Shown here: positions 53,798 to 62,836 of the stretch, piece after piece | Layout: each line of letters begins with the position of its first letter | Numbering within the stretch: the first letter of the stretch is position 1 | Assembly: GCA_047608975.1 (NCBI GenBank) | Contig: JBLFYM010000002.1 | Location: 50,188-114,187, forward strand | DNA: 64,000 nucleotides | Direction of reading: 5' to 3' | DNA from: GCA-2715965 sp047608975 | GTDB taxonomy: Bacteria; Verrucomicrobiota; Verrucomicrobiia; Limisphaerales; JAYPXF01 | Made by a program: the position numbers and the translations under genes | Notes under the pieces: generated by a model | Database searches by the model: none | Told to the model about the DNA's origin: nothing | Seen by the model: the letters and a program-made list of their open reading frames with translations, nothing else

Positions 53798-55189
53798 TTA
53801 TCGGAGGGAATCGTTCAGGCGATGGACCGTGCTGATGATGTTTTCCTCGATGCCGGGCGCCCAAGGGCCGGTGTGCGGGATGGCGCGGACATAGCGCATC
53901 GCGCGGCCACCCTCGTATCCGCCTTCGCGTAGGACGCGTTCGGAGGGGACGTAGCCGACGAGGTCGTTTGAGTAGCCCGCGACCCAAACTGCCGACCCTT
54001 TCAATTCGCGTTTCAGCCGGAGCGAATAGTCGATCACGGTTTCGCCACCGAGCGTGACGAGGGTGATTTGTGAGCCGAGTTTGATTACCTGCACGGGGTA
54101 GGAATAGGTGGTGGGCAGGGCTCCGGTTGTGTCGAGATACTCGAGCAGCATTTCGCCGTGTCGGCGCTCGTATTTGTCTTTCGATTTGGCACGCTCTTCC
54201 AACTGCTTGCGCGTGGGTGGGGTCGCGTACTTGAGATCGATATAGTTCAGATCGCTTTTCAGGACGGCGTCGACCGTGGTCGGATTAGCGATCAGTCCCG
54301 CTTCGACGGCGTTGGCCAAGGCTCGACCATGACGCGATGCCCATACCGGATTCCGCCGGGGATAGGGATTCTGATCGCCGCCGCAGCCCATAACGAACAT
54401 CGCGACCGTCTCCGGGTTGTCCGCCTCCAGGTATTGCTGAGCCCAGCCGGCGTAATCGCCGGAGAAAGTCATGTAGCTCACCGTTGTGTTGTGACAGGCG
54501 TAGCCGAACAAGATGGCGAGCAGTTTCTTCTTTGCGCTTCGAACCTGCAGTACCGGCACCTCATGATCCACGGGTCCGTTGGGGTTGGCTGCATTGATCA
54601 CCCGGTCAGCGGTGGCGAGGCGTCGGTTCATGGCGAAACCCGCGCGTCCTTTGCTGTAGCGGAGGTCGGCCGGTTCCAGTCGAGAGATTGAATCGCCGAT
54701 GGTATCGAGCAGTCGACGTTGCAATGAAGACAGATAGTCCTCGACCAATTTCACATACTTCTCTTCCTCGTCATCCGGAACGTTCATGAACGAGGCGCGC
54801 GATTTTTGTCCCGGCCGAAAGGGCGGGATCAGACGGATCATAGGGCCACTATGCGTGTGTGAGGCGTTGAGGAACAGTTGGTCCGGTCGGATAGCAAATC
54901 GATCTTCAACGGACTTCGCTAATTCGAGCCGGAAGGTTCGCGGAACGCCGATGAGATCGAACGTGATGGTGACCTGTCGGTTTTCAGCTTTGTCCTGAAG
55001 CACGAGGACCTTGGCGTAGATCTCGGTCGTCTTCCCTTCACCGGGCGCTTTGCGGGACGAATATCCCCCCATCCACATCGGTTGCTGGGGCGTGATCAGT
55101 ACCTTGGCGGCTGCGGCCTTCCAATCCGCCGCTGGGGCATGAGTGGACAGGACAAAAACGCACGCGAGGAAAAACGAACGGCAATTCAT
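53798..55189 (-). CDS. Exported neutral/alkaline ceramidase-like hydrolase
   Basis: 463 residues; the signal peptide is cut near STHAPAAD. It has the N-terminal zinc-amidase domain of neutral non-lysosomal ceramidases. Zinc-binding and catalytic blocks are visible: LNASHTHSGP, FGYACHNTTVS, GDYAGWAQQYLE, VMGCGGDQNPYPRR and LGGETVIDYSL. It lacks the C-terminal Ig-like domain of true ceramidases (those are ~650-750 residues). It may therefore cleave another amide or ester. It is a paralogue of the first domain of the 1528-residue protein encoded at 56698. Confidence 0.88.
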   Translation of the reverse strand: MNCRSFFLACVFVLSTHAPAADWKAAAAKVLITPQQPMWMGGYSSRKAPGEGKTTEIYAKVLVLQDKAENRQVTITFDLIGVPRTFRLELAKSVEDRFAIRPDQLFLNASHTHSGPMIRLIPPFRPGQKSRASFMNVPDDEEEKYVKLVEDYLSSLQRRLLDTIGDSISRLEPADLRYSKGRAGFAMNRRLATADRVINAANPNGPVDHEVPVLQVRSAKKKLLAILFGYACHNTTVSYMTFSGDYAGWAQQYLEADNPETVAMFVMGCGGDQNPYPRRNPVWASRHGRALANAVEAGLIANPTTVDAVLKSDLNYIDLKYATPPTRKQLEERAKSKDKYERRHGEMLLEYLDTTGALPTTYSYPVQVIKLGSQITLVTLGGETVIDYSLRLKRELKGSAVWVAGYSNDLVGYVPSERVLREGGYEGGRAMRYVRAIPHTGPWAPGIEENIISTVHRLNDSLR

Positions 55190-55257
55190 AATCGGAGATG
55201 CTATCCAATGGCGGTGCGGCGAACAGCTGAAATATCGACAATCAAGGAACTGCGGAC

Positions 55258-55761
55258 ATGGCGGCGGTGAATACGGCGGAGGCGTCGGGGATCCTCATTC
55301 TATTGGGAGCGCCAAATGATCACGAAGGGCGGCTGTCCTCGATCGCCAAGGAGCGGTGTGACCGCGTGGTTCTGGAGCATGCGTCCCGACCCGCGTGGGA
55401 CATTCTGCCGACGGGCGGATTCGGAAAGCACTTCAATGAAGCCAAGGAACCGCACCATGCATTTTCGACGCGGTATCTGATCGAGCGGGGGATCTCTGCC
55501 GAGCGCATTCTGGAGGGCGTCGCGAGCACGAATACGTTTGAAGATGCCCGGCTTGCAGCCGACCGCCTGAGGTCGGATCCGCCCCCCAATGTCATTGTGG
55601 TTACCTCCGACTTTCACGTCCCGCGAGCGACGATTCTGTTCCAACGCGTTCTGCCCGATTTGGATCTCCGGTTTGTAGGTTCGAAAACCATCCTCCCAGA
55701 AGCTGAGTTGCTTCGGCTTCGAACACATGAGGAAAACGCGATTGAGAGGTTGTCGTCGTGA
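55258..55761 (+). CDS. YdcF/SanA-like DUF218 domain protein
   Basis: 167 residues, ATG at 55258, no signal peptide. The DUF218 pattern is visible: an initial strand ILILLGAPNDHEGRLSS, then a central ILPTGGFG, STRYLIERGISAERI, STNTFEDARLAADRL, VIVVTSDFHVPRATILFQ. The typical DUF218 residues for the conserved acidic and Ser/Thr pocket (TNTxED, TSDFH) are present. Function is unproven; relatives affect envelope permeability. The stop overlaps the following GTG (GTGA), so the two genes are coupled. Confidence 0.85.
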   Translation: MAAVNTAEASGILILLGAPNDHEGRLSSIAKERCDRVVLEHASRPAWDILPTGGFGKHFNEAKEPHHAFSTRYLIERGISAERILEGVASTNTFEDARLAADRLRSDPPPNVIVVTSDFHVPRATILFQRVLPDLDLRFVGSKTILPEAELLRLRTHEENAIERLSS

Positions 55762-56480
55762 ACAAACTTCTGAAAGCAGTCTTGGTGATCGGTGGAGTCA
55801 TGCTCGGTGCTGCGGTATTTCTGTTTTGGGCAAAGGCGAATGTCACTGCTCAGAACCGGGAGGCCACGAAGTTTGTCTCGCCGTTTCGGGTTACGCTTCA
55901 ATCCGTGGACACCCTAGGTTGGGATCATGAAGTGGAGGCACGAGAGGTTTTGCAGTATCTGGGAGAACTCGGCTATTTGGATGCCGGCAAATTTGAGGTG
56001 GAGGAACTCCCTGATTTTGGGATCTGGGGATTCTGCCATCCGGCGAGTGGGATCGTGGCGATTTTGTTTGAGGACAAACAGCAGCTGAAGGTCGAGATCG
56101 GATACACGCTTATGGATGGAGACATTGAGAGTTTCTCCACCGCTGCCATTCCGGTGCTTGATTTACCACCTTATCTGAACCTCAAACGTTTTGAGATCGA
56201 TCTCTCAGCCCATCCGGAGAAGGTGAAAGATCTCCATCAGGCCGCCATCGTAGCGCTTGGAGATCGGAAGACTGACGCCTGTACTCTTCAAGGCTTTTCC
56301 ACCGAGTTCATGGATGCCTGGGCGCGCGAGATGGATTGGCGAATCGAGAACGGTGGAATCAGTGAAATCGAAGCCGAGCGACTCCTCAAACTCGGAGGAA
56401 TCGATCCGACCCCCGGCCTGATCAGCTGGCTTCGTCGCGGTTGGGAGATGAAGATCGAGGAGTTTAAGCAGGGTCAGTAG
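55758..56480 (+). CDS. Membrane-anchored protein of unknown function
   Basis: 240 residues starting at GTG 55758, which overlaps the previous stop. An N-terminal TM helix (LLKAVLVIGGVMLGAAVFLFW) follows a short Lys-containing head. The remainder is soluble (FRVTLQSVDTLGW, YLGELGYLDAGKFEVEELPDFGIW, LKVEIGYTLMDGDIESF), with two Cys (FCHP, DACTL). No family recognised. It might act with the DUF218 protein. Downstream, 56481-56544 begins with a common dispersed word (CCACGAATGAACACGAA). Confidence 0.6.
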   Translation: MNKLLKAVLVIGGVMLGAAVFLFWAKANVTAQNREATKFVSPFRVTLQSVDTLGWDHEVEAREVLQYLGELGYLDAGKFEVEELPDFGIWGFCHPASGIVAILFEDKQQLKVEIGYTLMDGDIESFSTAAIPVLDLPPYLNLKRFEIDLSAHPEKVKDLHQAAIVALGDRKTDACTLQGFSTEFMDAWAREMDWRIENGGISEIEAERLLKLGGIDPTPGLISWLRRGWEMKIEEFKQGQ

Positions 56481-56544
56481 AAACCACGAATGAACACGAA
56501 GGACGGGACGATGGCTATGAGTCTAAGCGCGTGATTTATCGACT

Positions 56545-56669
56545 GGAGAGGCGAGCTTGCGAGTCCTTGGCGTTGTACAAGCCATGGTGCTCACGGGATC
56601 ACTTCTGGGTGCGATTGCCGTAAACTTCATTGCCCACAGACGCCTTCGGACTCGCAAGCTCGCCCCTCC
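56545..56669. repeat. Long inverted repeat (REP/MITE-like)
   Basis: Left arm 56545-56566 begins GGAGAGGCGAGCTTG; right arm 56648-56669 ends CAAGCTCGCCCCTCC. Over 22 bases they match as inverted copies except one base. The 81-base centre has no coding potential. The structure resembles a non-autonomous mobile element or a REP pair. It separates the DUF218 operon from the convergent giant gene. Confidence 0.6.
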
Positions 56670-56697
56670 AAATGGCACGTCGCCACCCTTCTGCTGT

Positions 56698-59600
56698 TCA
56701 CTGTGGGATGAGCACGATTTCTCTGATCGCCAATTGCAGCCCGGTCGCACTGTGTTGGAGACGGACCGTGGTTTCTTTCTGGGATTTCTCGATTCGAACG
56801 TTGCCGAATTTGCGCGCCCGGAAACGATTGAGCGCGCCGGTGGTTTCGAAGGTGCCGTCCGCACTACGGGTTCCGACGGTGAGTTGAAAAGGTTTTCCCT
56901 GGTAACCGCGATCCACAGCGGAATTTGCCATGATGTCGTAAATGCCGGCGGGGATTGATTTTACCGTCCAGGAGACTTCGTCGTCCGCGCCGATTCCACT
57001 GAGTGATTCGGGGCTGCGGATTTCGGGGCGATTGGCGGTTCCGTTGGCGGCCGTCAGGCGGATTGAGCCGTCGGCCTCGGGTTCGACGTAGTTCGGGCTG
57101 CCGAGGCCGGCAACGTAGGCCAGCAGATCAGCCATTTGCTGATGACTGAACGCGGCTTCCATGCCTTCGGGCATCAGCGAAAGTCCGGAACTCCGGAGTG
57201 ACCTGATGTTTCCGCGGCTAATCGAATGGGGGTTGCCGGCGGCATCCAGTAGATTGATGGCCGCACCGGATTCTTCGCTGAGGATGCCGGTGTATTCTTC
57301 GCCATCCCGGGTCGCGACAACGTAGCTAACGAATTTCTCCTCAACGGCGTAATTGGGATCGAGAACCGCCGTCAGCATCGCGGGTTTGGAGCGGTCCGAA
57401 AGCGCGGTCAAATCAGGGCCCACCGCGCGGCCAAGATCACCGATCTTATGGCAGACGTTACAGGCAATGGTGAACAGTTCCTGGCCGCGAGTTTGATTGC
57501 CGGGAAGCGCCAACGCGGGTTTGAAACTGGCGATCAGCTCCGCGCGGTTTCCTTGGGATGTCGCACCGAAGATTTTATTGGCCAGCGTTTTGATCGACGC
57601 CGTGCGGTGAGTCTTGAGTTGAAGACGTTGTGGTGGACTGATGGCACTGGCCAACGAGGGGGTGGACTTTGCGGCTGTCAGGAGCTTGGTGGTCCAATTG
57701 GTATTGCGAAGGAGTTTTGCTACCGCTTCCCGTCTGAGAGAAGGGGCCAACCCTGACCAGCGATCGAACACCAACGTGGGCAACAGTGAAGAGCCCGAGG
57801 TCGCCAGTGCATTCAGAGCTGCGATTTGAATTTTGGGAGGATGCGCCGGGGTCAGGAATCCGCCCAATTGCTCGGCGTAGTTGAACGGCGAATTTGCGGT
57901 CCCCAACAGTTCGATCGCCTTCACCCGCAGACCGGGAGCAGCATCTGATTTCGCAACGCTAAGCTGTCGATCCAGCACGGGACGAATGGCGTTGATCAGA
58001 TCCTTGGTGGTGGCTTGGTAACTTTGCAGAGACTTTCCCCGTTGGCGAAGGACCTGGAAGAAGAGTTTGAGTCGATCGAGATCGGGCCGCTTTTTAGCCA
58101 GGAATATCTGTGCCGCGAAGCTGTCGATCGACTCGGTCTCTGGCGTGGCGAGGGTCGTCCCGAACCAGCCGGCAAACAGGGTGTCCGGCATCCGGGTGTT
58201 CGCGCGGGAGAACGAGATGGCGAGGTCATTGACGGGACTCCTGGTCGAACTCAGAACGGCGGCGTTGATGTAGTCGTCATTGTCGGGATGACGGGCCAAC
58301 GCTGCGAGCGTGCTCGCGGCGCGGGTGGCGTGAGCGGCGGGCAGGGCTCCAAGCGAATAGGCGAGTTGCTGGCGGACTTGCGCGGAAGGGTCTTTCGGCA
58401 GTTGCAATTGTGGATCCAGAAGTTCCTGCGGGAATCGTGCGCCCAGGCGAACTGCGGTACGACGGACCTGCCAATCCGAATCCTGAAGCGCTTGCTTCAG
58501 CTCGGAGGAATCGAGCGCGGTCATTCCGTCCAGAACGCAGAGCGCGTGTAACCGGGCCAGTGGGTTTAAGCCGCTTTGGATCGTCTTCACCAGGTGGGGA
58601 ATCGTGGCCTTGTCCTGTTTCCAAACCAGGAGTTGATGGGCGGCGTCCCGTTGCCAGCCGTTGGGTGTGTCGAGTGCGGCCACGAGTTCGGCGGGCACCA
58701 GCCGATGGAGTCGCTTGATTTGGCGGGGAGGTTTGGTGGCGGCGGATATCCGGTAGACGCGGCCTTTGTCCGAGCCTTCGCGCGAGTTCAGTTTTCGTTG
58801 CCAATCGGCGGGAACCCATTGTGGGTGTTCGATGAGGAAGCGATACATATCGACGACGTAGAGCGCGCCATCGGGTCCGGTGCGAACGGACGTGGGGCGG
58901 CACCAATTGTCGGTGGAGGCGAAGAATTCGCGGCCGCTTTCGCCGGCGGGTTGATGACTGGCGAAGGTCGCGCCTTTCGGCTCCACGATCTCGCGGCGGA
59001 CCAGATTGTGAACGGGTTCGCAGATGAAGGAATTGCCGCGGAAGTCCGAGCCGAGCAATTCATCGCGATAGATGATGAAGCCGCAGGCGGAGGTGAAGCG
59101 ATTCACCTTGGTGTAGTCGTTCAAACGATTGAGCGTGCGACTTGCCGGGTGGATCGGGCCGGCTGACGGCGGGCTCTGTAGATAGACTTTCGCGGACGGA
59201 TACCGCACGTGGCGATTGCGCCGCAGGAACTTGTCCTCCAAGGCGTAGTGCCAGCCGGGCCATGAGTTGTTGCTGCCAAACCAGTTCCCCGCGTCGTCGC
59301 GGCTGCGGCCGTATTGGGAACGGCCAGCCAAGGTTTCAAGTTCGCCGGTGTCCGGCCGAAAACGGAAATCCATCCCGTTGATATCCACGATCTTGCCGGT
59401 CAGATGAGATTTGATCTTTCCGTTGCTGTCGCCGTTCGCGGAATGGACCCAGTTGTCGAGGCCCCACTGCAAACCGTTCACGCGATGTTGTTGATTGCCT
59501 TCGACGAATCCGGAAAACAGTTTGGTGACCTTGTCTGCCTTCCCGTCGCCGTTTGTATCACGGGCGAAAAGGATGTCCGGTGCGGCGGTGATCAGCACGC

Positions 59601-61284
59601 CATCGCGCCAGGGAGCCACGCTGCTGGGGAAATTCAGGCCGTCGAGGAAGAGCGTGGAGTGGTCGTAGATTCCGTCGTTGTTCTGGTCTTCCAAGTGGCG
59701 GATGCGCCCACCGGCTGTGCCTTGATCATCAGTGCCATTTGGGTAGTCGGCCATCTCCACGACCCACATCCGGCCATCGGCTCCCCAAGCCACATCGACG
59801 GGGTCCATCGTGAGCGGCTCCGCAGCGACCAGTTCGACCTTCATGCCGGCAGGAACCTTGATGGTTTCGAGCGCGGCGGATTTTTTCACCGGCGCGGGCA
59901 TCTGTCGAAGGGTGTCCGGTGCGTAAAAGCGATGCGGCAATTGGCGAACGACTTCATCCAGAATCAACTCTTCGGTGTCTTTGGAAAGGCGGCGCATCTT
60001 GTCGTAGTACCACATCGACCGATCCACTTCGTAGCCGCCTTCGTCGTACAGGCGTCGGGAGGCGATGTAGGAAGGGATGTCGTTTGCGTAGGCGTTCACC
60101 CAGAGGCGATCGGCGTCGAAGATCTCCTTCAGTCGATGGCTGTAGTCCACGACGACTTCGCCGGCCAGAAATACCATCGCGAGTTCATCGCCGAAGGTCC
60201 AAGTCTGGATGGGGTAGGGGAGGGACTTGCTGATCGCCTTCCCCTCGGCGAGGCGCGCCAATATCTTTTTGGCGTAGTAAGAGAAACTGGAGTTCGAGTC
60301 CACGAGGGCTTGCCATTCCGGTGCCTTTGGCATCGGATCGAAGGGGAGGGCAATTCGTTGAAGTTGGGTCTTCGGTGCGGTGCTGATGGTTTTGAGCTGG
60401 GTTGTGAGCAGGCGCTCAACTTCGGCGGCGAGAGACTGGGCATGGGGTTCGATGGATTCGAACTCCCCGCGTGCTTTTGGATTTGCGTCCGCGCCGCAAC
60501 CGATTGCGATCATCGCGTTTGCTCCGGGATGATTGGCTTCGATCAGTTCCGCCGCGCGGCCGGCCCAGTCTCCGTGGATCTGGTTGAACTTTCCGCCCAG
60601 GGTGGTGCAATGACAGGCGTAGTTCACCAGCAGTGCGGTCGTTTTTCCGTTCACAGAGATGTGAAGGATTGGAAGTGAATGATCGACGGGACCATCCGGA
60701 ACCTCGCCGAAGCCCACCCATTTTCCGTTCTTCATCAATCGACGGTTGATGGCGAAATCGACGGAGCCTTTGCCCCAGCGAATTGAGGAGGGTTGACGAT
60801 TTTCCAACGCCTGGATCGAAACACGCGTCAGTTGATCGACGAGTTGTTCCGCGTATTCGTCGATGACGGCCATCTGATCTTTCGGGATATCCGCCATGAA
60901 AAGGTTCTCCAACAGGCCTTTGATGGTCGGACCGGTGTGGGTGTGGGTCGCGCAGATGGCGAGACGGCTCTGGTCGAAAGGTGTCTTGCGGCTGATACGT
61001 TTCGCGACCTCACGGGTGATCCAATCCGGGACGCCGATAAGATCCGCAGTGATCAGGATGACGGGATCCGTTTCACCGATCGCGATGGATTTGGCCCAAA
61101 GCTTTTGCGCCACTCCCGCCGATGGTTTTGAGCGGTTGCCGTAACCGTTCAGGCGGATCGCTTTGGTGGGGGTGATGTCGGCTCGGGCGACGCCGGCATG
61201 CACGAGCTGTGCGACGGCGCGATCAGCCGGGGCAAAGGACAGGACAGCGAGAGCCAAAAAAAGCCGCAATCGGGGGGTGTTCAT
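56698..61284 (-). CDS. Giant fusion: ceramidase-like domain, PVC dehydrogenase propeller, HEAT repeats, cytochrome c
   Basis: 1528 residues; signal LFLALAVLSFAPADRAVAQ. Residues ~27-465: ceramidase-like amidase (ICATHTHTGP, NYACHCTTLGG, GDWAGRAAELIE, IGCGADANPKARG). Residues ~475-850: PVC-type glucose/sorbosone dehydrogenase-like propeller (VPAGMKVELVAAEPL, VDVAWGADGRMWVVEM, FSGFVEGNQQHRVNGLQWG, TSVRTGPDGALYVVDMYR). Residues ~865-1240: HEAT-like repeats. Residues ~1265-1385: cytochrome c with CNVCHKIG and a matching LMPEGMEA. Residues ~1395-1528: a beta-sandwich like those that bind carbohydrate. The dehydrogenase-HEAT-cytochrome order is standard in PVC bacteria; the amidase in front is unusual. 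No internal stop or start is evident. Confidence 0.9.
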   Translation of the reverse strand: MNTPRLRLFLALAVLSFAPADRAVAQLVHAGVARADITPTKAIRLNGYGNRSKPSAGVAQKLWAKSIAIGETDPVILITADLIGVPDWITREVAKRISRKTPFDQSRLAICATHTHTGPTIKGLLENLFMADIPKDQMAVIDEYAEQLVDQLTRVSIQALENRQPSSIRWGKGSVDFAINRRLMKNGKWVGFGEVPDGPVDHSLPILHISVNGKTTALLVNYACHCTTLGGKFNQIHGDWAGRAAELIEANHPGANAMIAIGCGADANPKARGEFESIEPHAQSLAAEVERLLTTQLKTISTAPKTQLQRIALPFDPMPKAPEWQALVDSNSSFSYYAKKILARLAEGKAISKSLPYPIQTWTFGDELAMVFLAGEVVVDYSHRLKEIFDADRLWVNAYANDIPSYIASRRLYDEGGYEVDRSMWYYDKMRRLSKDTEELILDEVVRQLPHRFYAPDTLRQMPAPVKKSAALETIKVPAGMKVELVAAEPLTMDPVDVAWGADGRMWVVEMADYPNGTDDQGTAGGRIRHLEDQNNDGIYDHSTLFLDGLNFPSSVAPWRDGVLITAAPDILFARDTNGDGKADKVTKLFSGFVEGNQQHRVNGLQWGLDNWVHSANGDSNGKIKSHLTGKIVDINGMDFRFRPDTGELETLAGRSQYGRSRDDAGNWFGSNNSWPGWHYALEDKFLRRNRHVRYPSAKVYLQSPPSAGPIHPASRTLNRLNDYTKVNRFTSACGFIIYRDELLGSDFRGNSFICEPVHNLVRREIVEPKGATFASHQPAGESGREFFASTDNWCRPTSVRTGPDGALYVVDMYRFLIEHPQWVPADWQRKLNSREGSDKGRVYRISAATKPPRQIKRLHRLVPAELVAALDTPNGWQRDAAHQLLVWKQDKATIPHLVKTIQSGLNPLARLHALCVLDGMTALDSSELKQALQDSDWQVRRTAVRLGARFPQELLDPQLQLPKDPSAQVRQQLAYSLGALPAAHATRAASTLAALARHPDNDDYINAAVLSSTRSPVNDLAISFSRANTRMPDTLFAGWFGTTLATPETESIDSFAAQIFLAKKRPDLDRLKLFFQVLRQRGKSLQSYQATTKDLINAIRPVLDRQLSVAKSDAAPGLRVKAIELLGTANSPFNYAEQLGGFLTPAHPPKIQIAALNALATSGSSLLPTLVFDRWSGLAPSLRREAVAKLLRNTNWTTKLLTAAKSTPSLASAISPPQRLQLKTHRTASIKTLANKIFGATSQGNRAELIASFKPALALPGNQTRGQELFTIACNVCHKIGDLGRAVGPDLTALSDRSKPAMLTAVLDPNYAVEEKFVSYVVATRDGEEYTGILSEESGAAINLLDAAGNPHSISRGNIRSLRSSGLSLMPEGMEAAFSHQQMADLLAYVAGLGSPNYVEPEADGSIRLTAANGTANRPEIRSPESLSGIGADDEVSWTVKSIPAGIYDIMANSAVDRGYQGKPFQLTVGTRSADGTFETTGALNRFRARKFGNVRIEKSQKETTVRLQHSATGLQLAIREIVLIPQ

Positions 61285-61384
61285 GAAACCCGAGTATGTT
61301 CGGGTTGCGTTTCAATGCAAGGAGAGGGGAGGTGGTGGGGCGAAGGGTGGGAAGAATTCTCCTGGTCCGAAATTTCGAACGCGC

Positions 61385-62824
61385 CTAGGCAAGGGCTTTC
61401 CGGATCAGCTGGATGTCGCGGGTGACGCCGGTGAGCCGTTGGTCCAGGCCCTGGTGAAAGTAGGTGAGCTTCTCGTGATCGAGGCCCATGAGGTGGAGGA
61501 TGGTTGCGTGCAGATCGCTGACGTGGGCGCGATCTTCGACGGCGTCGAAGCCGAGTTCATCGGTCGCGCCGATGGCTTGGCCGCCTTTGACGCCTCCGCC
61601 AGCGAGCCACATGGTGAAGCCATGCCAGTTGTGGTCCCGGCCGGGTTTGTCGACGCCTTCGCTGGTTGGGGTACGTCCGAATTCGCCGCCCCACACGAGC
61701 AGGGTCTCATCCCAGAGTCCGGTGCGTTTGAGGTCGGTGATCAGCGCCGCGATGGGTTGATCGGTTTCTCCGGCGTGAAGCGTGTGGTTGGAGATGCAGT
61801 CATTGTGTCCGTCCCAGGTGTCCTCGATGTGTCCGCCGCCGGAGTAGAGCTGGATGAAGCGGACGCCGCGTTCGATCAACCGGCGGGTGATCAGGCACTT
61901 GCGACCGAAGTCGGAGGTGAGCTTCTCATCCAGGCCATACATCGTGCGAGTGGGCGCGGATTCCTTTTCCAGATCGACGGCCTGGGCCGCGGCGGTCTGC
62001 ATGCGATAGGCCAGTTCGTAGGATTCGATTCGCGCAAGCAGTTCGTTGTCGACGATTCCCTGTTTGGCACGTGCCTCGGCGTGTTGCCCGTTCAATTCTT
62101 TCAACAGATCCAGACTGCGGCGTTGGGCGCGATCGGTGGTACCCGTCGGGGTGGCCAGATTCAACAGCGGTTGTCCGGCGCTGCGGAACGTCGTGGCCTG
62201 GTAGGCAGCGGGCATGTAGCCGCTGGACCAGTTTGAAGCGCTGCCGATAGGCCCGCCGCGGGGATCTGTCATGACGACGAACGAAGGAAGATTTTCGTTC
62301 TGCGTGCCGAGTCCGTAGCTTAGCCAGGAACCCAGACAGGGCTTGCCGATGGTCACACTGCCGGTGTTCATCTGGATACAGCCGGAGGCATGGGCGGCGG
62401 TATCGGTATACATCGAGCGGAGCACACAAAGATCGTCAGCGTGCTCGCTCAGGTGGGGATAGAGGCTGCTGATGGGCAGACCGCTCTGTCCGTGGTTCTG
62501 AAACTTGAACGTGCTCTGGGTGAGGTGTCCGACCGGGCGGTTGTTCGAACCGACCTTTACCTTGCCCGTGTATTTCTTCCCGTGCCATTTGGACAACTCA
62601 GGTTTGGGATCGAACGTGTCGACCTGGCTGGGGCCGCCGTTCATGAACAGGAAGATCACATGCTTGGCCTTCGCCGGGAAATGGATCGGGCGCTCGGCGC
62701 CGAATGCCTGATCGCGGGACAGCAGATCGATCAGCCCCAGTCCGGCGAATCCGCCACCGGCCTGCCACAGGAATTCCCGGCGGGTCTGGCCACCTGGGGA
62801 TTGATTGGGAATAAAGCGTTTCAT
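61385..62824 (-). CDS. DUF1501 family protein, Tat-exported (second copy)
   Basis: 479 residues. The leader SPGGQTRREFLWQAGGGFAGLG carries the twin-arginine motif. DUF1501 blocks are VIFLFMNGGPSQVDTFDPKPE, FQNHGQSGLPISSLYP, CLGSWLSYGLGTQNENLPSFVVM, DETLLVWGGEFGRTP and RDHNWHGFTMWLAGGGVKGG. Its partner PSD1 gene ends 12 bases upstream on the same strand. The relation to the first copy (23528-25024) is distant in detail, and the cofactor and substrate remain unknown. Family members nearly always pair with PSD1 proteins. Confidence 0.94.
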   Translation of the reverse strand: MKRFIPNQSPGGQTRREFLWQAGGGFAGLGLIDLLSRDQAFGAERPIHFPAKAKHVIFLFMNGGPSQVDTFDPKPELSKWHGKKYTGKVKVGSNNRPVGHLTQSTFKFQNHGQSGLPISSLYPHLSEHADDLCVLRSMYTDTAAHASGCIQMNTGSVTIGKPCLGSWLSYGLGTQNENLPSFVVMTDPRGGPIGSASNWSSGYMPAAYQATTFRSAGQPLLNLATPTGTTDRAQRRSLDLLKELNGQHAEARAKQGIVDNELLARIESYELAYRMQTAAAQAVDLEKESAPTRTMYGLDEKLTSDFGRKCLITRRLIERGVRFIQLYSGGGHIEDTWDGHNDCISNHTLHAGETDQPIAALITDLKRTGLWDETLLVWGGEFGRTPTSEGVDKPGRDHNWHGFTMWLAGGGVKGGQAIGATDELGFDAVEDRAHVSDLHATILHLMGLDHEKLTYFHQGLDQRLTGVTRDIQLIRKALA

Positions 62825-62836
62825 GATCCGCAGCTT

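Noticed and set aside
59314..60678. 454-codon plus-strand frame inside the giant fusion gene
   Set aside because: It is antisense to a strongly supported multidomain protein and shows no recognisable domain.
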